The translations under genes and the position numbers were made by a program. Shown piece by piece: positions 36,975 through 45,300 of a stretch of 60,000 nucleotides of DNA. The stretch is from Owenia fusiformis (taxonomy: Eukaryota; Annelida; Polychaeta; Sabellida; Oweniidae), in contig CAIIXF020000011.1 of assembly GCA_903813345.2 (NCBI GenBank), forward strand, positions 16,043,754 to 16,103,753. Reading direction: 5' to 3'. Position 1 is the first letter of the stretch; the number at the start of each line of letters is the position of its first letter. Under the pieces are notes generated by a model. That model made no database searches. It was not told the DNA's origin and saw nothing but the letters and a program-made list of their open reading frames with translations.

Positions 36975-36980
36975 AATAAA
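36975..36980 (+). terminator. Poly(A) signal AATAAA of the candidate nested gene
   Basis: A canonical AATAAA lies 45 bases after the TAA of the candidate terminal exon. Cleavage would fall at about 36995-37010, only some 25-35 bases from the AEBP2 exon 1 donor at 37031/37032 on the other strand. Confidence 0.4.
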
Positions 36981-37031
36981 GACTTAAATAAAAAATGGCC
37001 TGTAAAGATCTAAAATAGACTATAATCCTAC

Positions 37032-37372
37032 CTGTCTTGTGACCCAATCTTTTCTATCCGTAAGGACCGTCTTTTTCTTGGGGACGCAGGGGGACTCGGC
37101 TGTTTCTCCAACAAGGCCACTCCATTCCTGGACCTGAGATTTGGGATTGTGGTTGAATTTGCAGATTTGATGGAAATTGCCAAGCCATTTGTTGTCTTTG
37201 ATTGGCGAGCGATTTTAAGGTGTACAGTGTCAAGCGATTTCCCTGATTTTTGGCCACAGTAACAATTGTGGTTCATACCATTGCCCTTGCAAGCTTCTGT
37301 AAGGGCACACATGGTTTTGAGCGTGCAATTTGCAATTAATTCACCCCCTCCTTCCACGCTCTCTGTCGCCAT
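37032..37372 (-). CDS. AEBP2: AEBP2 coding exon 1 (N-terminus)
   Basis: The start is ATG at 37372 in strong context (GAAGATGGCGAC). The exon encodes 113 residues beginning MATESVEGGGEL and then two bases of a Ser codon completed by exon 2. It includes a Cys-containing segment (CALTEACKGNGMNHNCYCG) and ends in a Pro/Lys/Arg-rich stretch (SPPASPRKRRSLRIEK). The N-terminus is not conserved enough for recognition on its own. It is assigned to AEBP2 because the donor CAG|GTAGGA and its phase fit exon 2 and because promoter-like motifs lie directly upstream. A second frame across the same bases (from 37257) is a shadow. Confidence 0.7.
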
Positions 37373-37388
37373 CTTCTGTTTTCACTAC

Positions 37389-37428
37389 TGACGTCACGGA
37401 ATTCCGCGCACCTGTTCTAATGACGTCA
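37389..37428 (-). promoter_or_regulatory. Paired CRE palindromes at the AEBP2 start
   Basis: Two perfect TGACGTCA sites lie at 37389-37396 and 37421-37428, 32 bp apart, close to three helical turns. The nearer one is 16 bp upstream of the AEBP2 start codon. No TATA box is seen. Such CpG-containing CREs are typical of CREB/ATF-driven promoters. They may also serve the methyltransferase gene that starts 1.6 kb away in the other direction. Confidence 0.6.
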
Positions 37429-37772
37429 TGGGGAAACCCTTTCGATTTAATGTTCGGAAATCATGTTCACGAGCTATTATAATTTCTATTGACATAATTC
37501 GGCATTTACAGATTGAAAGCAACATACTAGACAACGCATAGTATACGTAAGTACATGTTCAACCTCTGATTTACTTACAAACCAGATTTCAAATTCCCAA
37601 AACAACCAAAACTTCTAGATTTCATGCCCGTTGCCAGGTTTTTGTTAGGGGGTGGGACCAGGATCACCTGGAAGCATAGAAAAGAGGTTTATTACAATAA
37701 CGCATCGCATACGGTGAAATCCGGCCCGGGAATTGGACAAACGCTCTGATATTGGTTATGTTAATTTTACGA

Positions 37773-37995
37773 ATATTTTCTGGGGAGAGAATAACCCCCA
37801 GATCCTCGGGGAGAGAATAACCCCCAGATCCCCCTATTCTCTCTCTGGAATTGGTCAGAATGCAACAAATAATTTTCAATTTTCAAAATGTTCTGGGGGA
37901 GAACCCCCCAGACCACCTTATTTTCAAAACTCATTTGCTCCGCTCACTCACGCAATTCGCTTTGCTCACAGTTATTATCAAACACCCCCCTTGCT
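37773..37995 (+). repeat. Dispersed repeat with tandem AGAGAATAACCCCCAG
   Basis: GGGGAGAGAATAACCCCCAG occurs twice (about 37782 and 37809). It is followed by GTTCTGGGGGAGAACCCCCC and a CGCTCACTCACGCAATTCGC segment. The style is that of a dispersed repeat and the frames crossing it are low complexity. No gene is supported. Confidence 0.4.
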
Positions 37996-38000
37996 AGCAA

Positions 38001-38520
38001 ATCCATACTGGTGGAAATTTTGTCACATGTGAAAAATCACTTAATCCATACTGGTGAAAATTCAGTCAAATGTGAAAATTCACTAAATCCATACCAGTAA
38101 AAATTCAGTCAAATGTGAAATATCACTAAATCCATACTGGTGAAAATTCAGTCAAATGTGAAAGATCACTAAAACCATACTGGTGAAAATTCAGTCAAAT
38201 GTGAAAGATCACTAAATCCATACTGGTGAAAATTCAGTAAAATGTGAAGATCACTTAATCCATACTGGGGAAAATTCAGTCAAATGTGAAAGATCACTAA
38301 ATCCATACTGGTGAAAATTCAGTCAAATGTGAAAGATCACTAAATCCATACTGGTGAAAATTCAGTCAAATGTGAAAGATCACTAAATCCATACTGGGGA
38401 AAATTCAGTCAAATGTGAAAGATCACTAAATCCATACTGGGGAAAATTCAGTCAAATGTGAAGATCACTAAATCCATACTGGTGGAAATTCAGTCAAATG
38501 TGAAAGATCACTAAATCCAT
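38001..38520 (+). repeat. 43-bp satellite, about 12 units
   Basis: Units begin ATCCATACTGGTGAAAATTC and end GAAAGATCACTAA with a 43-bp period and about 90% or better identity. Because 43 is not a multiple of three, no frame stays open across the array. It lies between AEBP2 and the methyltransferase gene. Confidence 0.9.
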
Positions 38521-38991
38521 CAACTCATCTAGTTGATATACATTTTATGATGCTAAAATAATGCAATGTCTAAAAAATAAACAAACAAATGATCACACAT
38601 AAGTTTAGACACCTATCTGTATATCTAATATTATATTCAGCTTGGTCAAGTGTCTGATTATTAGGTGATTATGCCTGCTTTAGCAAGAAGGGTGTGACAC
38701 TCGATTCGGTGAAAATGCTAGAGTTCTTGCCTAATTAGGTATATTCACATATAGACATTTCAACCCCTAGACAACCCAACCCCTAGACAACTCATCCCTG
38801 GGCATCTCATCCCCTTAGACAACTCATTGTTTACTACATTGAGCTGAACATTGGCCATTATTTGCCACCAGTGTATGTATAGCAACCTTAAAGAATAAAA
38901 ATATGTACATGTATATAAAATACATAAATCTTGATTAAAGTTTTTAACTAACTTTAATGTTTGCAGACAGATGTTTCTGAATTGCTGAGAG

Positions 38992-39111
38992 ATGAGTACA
39001 TATGAAGATTATGAGAAGAGGGCAGCTGTGTATGATAAACACAGAGTTGCTGCAGGGGTAGATACACTCATTGGAATCTTACTTGGACAGACTAGGAAAC
39101 CATTGTCACAG
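38992..39111 (+). CDS. SAM-dependent methyltransferase A, coding exon 1
   Basis: Gene A encodes a class I (Rossmann-fold, type 11) methyltransferase of about 290 aa in six coding exons, using S-adenosylmethionine to methylate an unknown substrate. This exon gives 40 residues (MSTYEDYEKRAAVYDKHRVA onward), the helical lead-in to the cofactor-binding fold, and ends CAG|GTATAT in phase 0. An acceptor-like TTTGCAG at 38960-38966 suggests a non-coding exon further upstream. A five-codon upstream frame (ATGTTTCTGAATTGCTGA, 38971) stops 3 bases before the start. Two dead copies of this exon follow. The paralogous exon at 56817 is nearly identical. Confidence 0.85.
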
Positions 39112-39150
39112 GTATATAAAATTCACAACGTATTATACATACTTTATGTT

Positions 39151-39252
39151 TATGAGAAGAGGGCAGCTGTGTATGATAAACACAGAGTTGCTGCAGGGGT
39201 AGATACACTCATTGGAATCTTAGTCGGACAGACTAGGAAACCATTGTAACAG
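39151..39252 (+). pseudogene. Duplicate of methyltransferase exon 1 (copy 2, dead)
   Basis: This near-perfect tandem copy of exon 1 starts at TATGAGAAGAGGG. It lacks the start codon segment and has a TAA just before the donor (CATTGTAACAG|GTATAT). The donor itself is intact, so splicing from it would still be possible but would not give a full protein. Confidence 0.8.
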
Positions 39253-39283
39253 GTATATGTAATTCACAAACTATAGTTTATGT

Positions 39284-39384
39284 TTATGAAGAGGGCAGCT
39301 GTGTATGATAAACACAGGGTTGCTGCAGGGGTAGATACACTCATTTGAATCTTACTTAGACAAACAAGGAAATCATTGTCTCAG
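39284..39384 (+). pseudogene. Duplicate of methyltransferase exon 1 (copy 3, dead)
   Basis: A third tandem copy, more diverged: it has a 3-bp loss near its start and an in-frame TGA (ACTCATTTGAATC). It ends at TCTCAG|GTAGTT. It is older than copy 2 judging from its extra changes. Confidence 0.75.
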
Positions 39385-39884
39385 GTAGTTTGTTCAGATA
39401 TCAAAAACACAAGGATAAGTACCTGTTAGTTTTAATTAGGTCCATGAAGATGCAGTTGGGGTGGTGATAGTATTCCCCAGTGTCGTAATTAAACATTCAT
39501 TCACAAGTTCCTATAAAGATATATAACTTCGAAACTTAGATTCTATTTTCTCAAAAACTAGAATTGAATACATAAGGAATATGTACTGGGAGGTTTTAGA
39601 AATGGGGTTAATCTAGGGAGGGAGATATGCATACAGTGTGTCTGCCTGAGGAACCGTATTTATCCTATACCCAGTAGTTTCCTCTAAAAAATTCAATGTT
39701 TTATCCCAAAAAATTTCAGGAGTGGTAGATATGGAAACCTCAAAATCAGGATACAGGATTTATCTTACCAACTTATCTCCATAAAACTCAACTGGGCATA
39801 GGATAAAATATATATACATGTAGATATTCATAAAAGCATACATGTAGCAATTTGTAATGGTATTTCATAATTACTTAATTTCAG

Positions 39885-40026
39885 CTCCGTGTGTTAGATG
39901 CAGGATGTGGCACTGGAAACTACAGTCTTGCCCTGTTAAAGGAAGGCCTGGGGCATGTAACACTATTGGATGCATCCGAAGGAATGCTGCATGTTGCAAA
40001 AAAGAAACTCCATACTTTCATAAGAG
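39885..40026 (+). CDS. Methyltransferase A, coding exon 2 (cofactor-binding motif I)
   Basis: Acceptor AATTTCAG|CTCCGT and donor AGAG|GTATAT bound 142 bases (phase 0 to phase 1). Residues 41-87 include motif I, VLDAGCGTGNYSL (the glycine-rich loop that holds S-adenosylmethionine), and the acidic end of strand 2 in LLDASEGML, which usually contacts the ribose. This is the most diagnostic part of the protein. The paralogue at 58136-58277 differs at only a few residues. Confidence 0.88.
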
Positions 40027-40398
40027 GTATATTATGCACTGAATTTATATACATTTATTTTTTCAGCAATTTTCATAATAATCAAGCTTATGGTGCATTA
40101 CTTATGGGATATATGCCTCGTATATATTAAGAAATGTTAAAAATCTCAATTGATTTTAGAGGCTTCATTATTTGATATCATGTTAAAAACTTTTTAAATA
40201 GGTTCTGTGCATTTTAGAAGGGACCCTATATTTTTTTGATGCACCATAGAAACACTGAAAACAAGATTTATATATACCTTTACACATGTACCATATACCT
40301 TTATACCAATAGTCCTAGAAGAAGGATTCTTATATATACTTATTCAATTATCTGTCAATATAATGTTATTAATATTGTTTTAACTCTTATTTTTACAG

Positions 40399-40550
40399 AT
40401 GACAGGGCAGTGGTCAAACATGGTACCATGCCAGATCTAGATTTCCCCGATGACACATTCGATGCTGTTATGTTTAATTTTACCCTTCATCATGTAGAGA
40501 ATACACCAAACAAAGAGGGAGAATATCCAAAGATTTATAAAACTTTAGAG
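40399..40550 (+). CDS. Methyltransferase A, coding exon 3 (motifs near strand 4)
   Basis: The acceptor TTTTTACAG precedes 40399. The split Asp codon joins exon 2 in phase. Residues 88-138 carry the type 11 signature MPDLDFPDDTFDAVMFNFTL followed by HHVEN. The 3' boundary is uncertain. Exon 4 needs a phase 0 donor; the choices are GAG|GCTAGT at 40550 (a GC-AG intron) or the poor GT site AGT|GTTTAT at 40556, which would add Ala-Ser. The frame stays open to 40703, but that part does not look conserved. Confidence 0.78.
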
Positions 40551-41104
40551 GCTAGTGTTTATTGTTATCCCAACAAACAATATTTGAAAGGGGTATACAT
40601 ATATAGTGAACCTCACCATCCACTCGTCTTTTTGTCAGTTCGTTGGTCCATCTGTCCAAATACCAGAGAATCTATTTTCTTCTTATTTGAAAGATTTGGA
40701 TAATATACAGTAGTTATACCATGGGCTTTCAAGAGTGAATGCCCATGGTTATACAAACAAATATTTTTATAGTCTTACATGATGTATTTTGGCTGTTTCA
40801 CAAAACTACAATTAAAAATATTTTCTTATTAATCTTAATGTGAGTGGCTACAAATATAATTCATTTTAGTTCTGTTTGAGTCGCAAGTAACTCTCTAGAT
40901 ATCTGCCAGATTTTTCCTTTTGTTGTTCTGATAACTACTTAATAAATATTCTGACAAATCTGATTCATCATGTTCATAGTTGAAGTATCAAACTATCCAA
41001 CTTTACCAACTGAGTTTCTGAGAAATCTGTGTTTACTGAATGGGTGAAAATATACTTTTTGTAGACTTTTATGTATTCAGTAATGTGTTGTTTTTTTCTT
41101 TCAG

Positions 41105-41266
41105 AGGACAAAACAGATATTGACATCTGGGGGAGTGATCATTTTTTCCACTCCATCTCCATGTCAACTGAAACACTCCTATTCATGGCTGCTAAATGAA
41201 GAATATCAAAGCATTGCCATTAAACTCTTGGGGATAAATCCTGACAAGTTTAAACAATATTTACAG
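41105..41266 (+). CDS. Methyltransferase A, coding exon 4
   Basis: Acceptor TTTTTTTCTTTCAG and donor TTACAG|GTAAAT bound 54 codons in phase 0. The peptide starts RTKQILTSGGVIIFSTPSPC, which fits the helix-GG-strand pattern at motif VI of class I methyltransferases (usually L-x-P-GG). HSYSWLLNEEY and a helical segment up to YLQ follow, and may help form a substrate cap. Confidence 0.85.
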
Positions 41267-41620
41267 GTAAATACCTTATGTTACATAGAAGATAGGGTTA
41301 AGTTATATGTTTAACTACATGTAAAATGGTCCTTTGTGGATTGTCTCTCCCCTATGGAGAGTTTACATGCTTGGTTGAGTATTGTGGAATTAGAAAAAAA
41401 GTTGTAATATTATGTACATAATGATGATTTTATTCAAAATATCATGAACTAACAGTACAAATTATTGTATGGGGAATTCACTATATTTCTTGCCGCTAAT
41501 GTTTTTCATTTTCTCTTCAGAATTTGGTAGAATATGTTTCATAGAATTCAACGTGTGTAAAAGACTGCAAAGTATAAATACCTGAAAGCCCATGCTATTT
41601 CTAAATGTTTTATTTTGCAG

Positions 41621-41716
41621 AAAATTGGAATGGAAAGGATAGAGTTTGTGATTCCTGCATCAGCTACACTGTGGAACAAGGAAACACATAGAGATCTAGA
41701 TGGACCTTTAAAGAAG
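41621..41716 (+). CDS. Methyltransferase A, coding exon 5
   Basis: Acceptor TATTTTGCAG and donor AAGAAG|GTTTGT bound 32 codons in phase 0 (KIGMERIEFVIPASATLWNK and the rest). It continues the C-terminal part of the fold. No recognised motif is present, but the phases fit both neighbours. Confidence 0.8.
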
Positions 41717-41983
41717 GTTTGTTTATTGTATTTATCTCATGTACGTTTGTGTACTGTATTTATCTGATTGGCTTGGAGGTACCTGTATAGACATACAGAA
41801 TGTATTGATAAATTTATGAACAGTGATGAAATAGTTTTAACTTGTACCCAATAACCTTTTAGATATTTAAGCTAAATTTAAGTTAAAAGATGACATCACT
41901 ATATACAAGCCTTTTTTAATATTTAATATATTTTATATAATATATCTTTAATATTTTCAACATTTTCATATTCTGTCTTGCAG

Positions 41984-42184
41984 GAGACTAGGGACACTAT
42001 ATCTATGTTTGTTCATCTTGAAAACTTAGGACTTTTAGAAAAATATTTGAAGGACTATAAAGCATTTCGAGACTCAATCAAAAATTGTGATGAATTTTTG
42101 CGCAATGATGAAGTTACTCGCCAGAACTATGGCCAGATTGTGTTTGTTCATGGACGTAAACTAGAAGTAAAGAATCAGAGCTAA
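41984..42184 (+). CDS. Methyltransferase A, terminal coding exon 6
   Basis: The acceptor TTCTGTCTTGCAG precedes 41984 and the stop TAA is at 42182-42184. It gives 66 residues, mostly helical and charged (ETRDTISMFVHLENLGLL and on), ending in YGQIVFVHGRKLEV, a typical last strand of the fold. The first AATAAA after the stop (42336-42341) is already inside the minisatellite, so poly(A) signals for this gene come from the array. Confidence 0.85.
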   Translation, partial: ETRDTISMFVHLENLGLLEKYLKDYKAFRDSIKNCDEFLRNDEVTRQNYGQIVFVHGRKLEVKNQS

Positions 42185-42311
42185 AGGAAGTGACATATCT
42201 AAAGGAAGTGACAGAGAAGGAAATGACAGAAATCAAACATTGAACTTTATTTTCCAAGTTATCTTTGAATGGAACAGATCACCATAATGTTATTTGTTGA
42301 GGTGTAGTTGC
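42185..42311 (+). other. Methyltransferase A 3' UTR before the minisatellite
   Basis: Two direct copies of CTAAAGGAAGTGACA are followed by a 90-bp segment (42222-42311, starting ATGACAGAAATCAAAC) that recurs at 49821-49910. The segment ends exactly where the minisatellite begins. Confidence 0.7.
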
Positions 42312-45300
42312 CTCATATGCCTCATATTGTGGACCAATAAACATTGACATCTCATGTGCCTAATCTTGTTGACCAATAAACATTAACATTAACATCTCAT
42401 ATGCCTAATCTTGTTGACCAATAAACATTAACATTAACATCTCATACGCTCATCTTGTTGAACAATAAACATTAACATCTCATATGCCTCATCTTGTTGA
42501 CCAATAAACATTAACATCTCATGTGCCTCATCTTGTTGACCAATAAACATTAATATTAACATCTCATATGCCTCATCTTGTTGACCAATAAACATTAACA
42601 TTAACATCTCATATGCCTCATCTTGTTGACCAATAAACATTAACATTAACATCTCATATGCCTTATATTGTTGACCAATAAACATTAATATTAACATCTC
42701 ATATGCCTATTCTTGTTGATCAATAAACATTAACATTAACATCTCATATGCCTCATCTTGTTGACCAATAAACATTAACATTAACATCTCATGTGCCTCA
42801 TCTTGTTGACCAATAAACATTAACATTAAAATCTCATATGCCTCATCTTGTTGACCAATAAACATTAACATTAACATCTCATATGCCTCATATTGTTGAC
42901 CAATAAACATTAATATTAACATCTCATATGCCTAATCTTGTTGACCAATAAACATTAACATTAACATCTCATATGCCTCATCTTGTTGACCAATAAACAT
43001 TGACATTAAAATCTCATATGCCTCATCTTGTTGACCAATGAACATTAACATCTCATGTGACTAATCTTGTTGACCAATAAACATTAACATCTCATATGCC
43101 CCATGCCCTCATCTTGTTGACAAATAAACATTAACATTAACATCTCATATGCCTCATCTTGTTGACCAATAAACATTATCATCTCATATGCCTAATCTTG
43201 TTGACCAATAAACATTAACATCTCATATGCCTCATCTTGTTGACCAATAAACATTAACATCTCATATGCCTCGATCTTGTTGACCAATAAACATTAACAT
43301 CTCATATGCCTAATCTTGTTGACCAATAAACATTAACATCCCATATGCCTCATCTTGTCGACCAATAAACATTAACATTAACATCTCATATGCCTCATAT
43401 TGTTGACCAATAAACATTAACATCTCATATGCCTAATCTTGTTGACAAATAAACATTAACATCTCATATGCCTCATCTTGTTGACCAATAAACATTAACA
43501 TCTCATATGCCTCATCTTGTTGACCAATAAACATTAACATTAACATCTCATATGCCTCATATTGTTGACCAATAAACATTAACATCTCATATGCCTAATC
43601 TTGTTGACCAATAAACATTAACATCCCATATGCCTCATCTTGTCGACCAATAAACATTAACATTAACATCTCATATGCCTCATATTGTTGACCAATAAAC
43701 ATTAACATCTCATATGCCTAATCTTGTTGACCAATAAACATTAACATCTCATATGCCTCATCTTGTTGACCAATTAACATTAACATCTCATATGCCTCAT
43801 CTTGTTGACCAATTAACATTAACATCTCATATGCCTCATCTTGTTGACCAATAAACATTAACATCTCATATGCCTCATCTTGTTGACCAATAAACATTAA
43901 CATTAACATCTCATATGCCTCATATTGTTGACCAATAAACATTAACATCTCATATGCCTAATCTTGTTGACCAATAAACATTAACATCTCATATGCCTCA
44001 TCTTGTTGACCAATAAACATTAATATTAACATCTCATATGCCTCATCTTGTTGACCAATAAACATTAATACTAAATCTCATATGCCTCATCTTGTTGACC
44101 AATAAACATTAACATCACATATGCCTAATCCTGTTAACCAATAAACATTAACATTCACATCTCATATGCCTCATATTGTTGACCAATAAACATTAACACT
44201 AACATCTCATATGCCTCATATTGTTGACCAATAAACATTAACACTAACATCTCATATGCCTAATCTTGTTGACCAATAAACATTAACATTAACATCCCAT
44301 ATGCCTCATCTTGTTGACAAATAAACATTAACATTAAAATCTCATATGCCTCATATTGATGAGAAATAAACATTAACATTAACATCTCATATGCCTCATC
44401 TTGTTGACTAATAAACATTAACATCTCATATGCCTCATCTTGTTGACCAATAAACATTAACATCTCATGTGCCTAATCTTGTTGACCAATAAACATTAAC
44501 ATCTCATATGCCTAATCTTGTTGACCAATAAACATTAACATTAACATCTCATATGCCTAATGTTGTTGACCAATAAACATTAACATCTCATGTGCCTAAT
44601 CTTGTTGACCAATAAACATTAACACTAACATCTCATATGCCTAATCTTGTTGACCAATGAACATTAACATCTCATATGCCTCATCTTGTTGACCAATTAA
44701 CATTAACATCTCATATGCTTAATCTTGTTGACCAATAAACATTAACATCTCATATGCCTCATCTTGTTGACCAATAAACATTAACATCTCATATGCCTAA
44801 TCTTGTTGACCAATAAACATTAACATCTCATATGCCTCATCTTGTTGACCAATAAACATTAACATCTCATGTGCCTAATCTTGTTGACCAATAAACATTA
44901 ACACTAACATCTCATATGCTTAATCTTGTTGACCAATAAACATTAACATCTCATATGCCTCATCTTGTTGACCAATAAACATTAACATTAACATCTCATA
45001 TGCCTCATCTTGTTGACCAATAAAGATTAACATCTCATATGCCTAATCTTGTTGACCAATAAACATTAACATCTCATATGCCTAATCTTGTTGACCAATA
45101 AACATTAACATTAACATCTCATATGCCTCATCTTGTTGACCAATAAACATTAACATTAACATCTCATATGCCTCATATTGTTGACCAATAAACATTAACA
45201 TCTCATATGCTTCATATTGTTGACCAATAAACATTAACATCTCATATGCCTCATCTTGTTGACCAATAAACATTAACATCTCATATGCCTCATATTGTTG

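Larger units (their letters stand above)
16711..37031 (-). other. AEBP2: AEBP2 intron 1 (20.3 kb, repeat-rich)
   Basis: The donor CAG|GTAGGA is at 37031 and the acceptor TTTTTAG at 16711. It carries at least ten recognisable DNA-transposon copies and several tandem repeats, listed separately, plus a candidate nested gene on the plus strand. Stretches without individual entries (23270-27700, 29240-32900, 35400-36660) are AT-rich and show no gene that I can support. Confidence 0.75.
10988..37372 (-). other. AEBP2: AEBP2 gene span within the window (minus strand)
   Basis: This is the transcription unit from the start codon at 37372 to the end of the third coding exon at 10988. Three coding exons join with matching phases: 37372-37032 ends with two bases AG, 16710-15560 supplies T and ends with one base A, and 11118-10988 supplies AG and ends in phase 0. 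Intron 1 is 20.3 kb and intron 2 is 4.4 kb. The conserved C-terminal residues that follow HSTV in relatives (about 70 in human) are not accounted for, so at least one more exon must lie below 10987 or outside the window. Confidence 0.85.

Noticed and set aside
39857-40130. Two overlapping frames over methyltransferase exon 2 starting from their own Met codons
   Set aside because: One is out of frame. The other reads through the donor into intron sequence. The splice-bounded exon 39885-40026 explains both.
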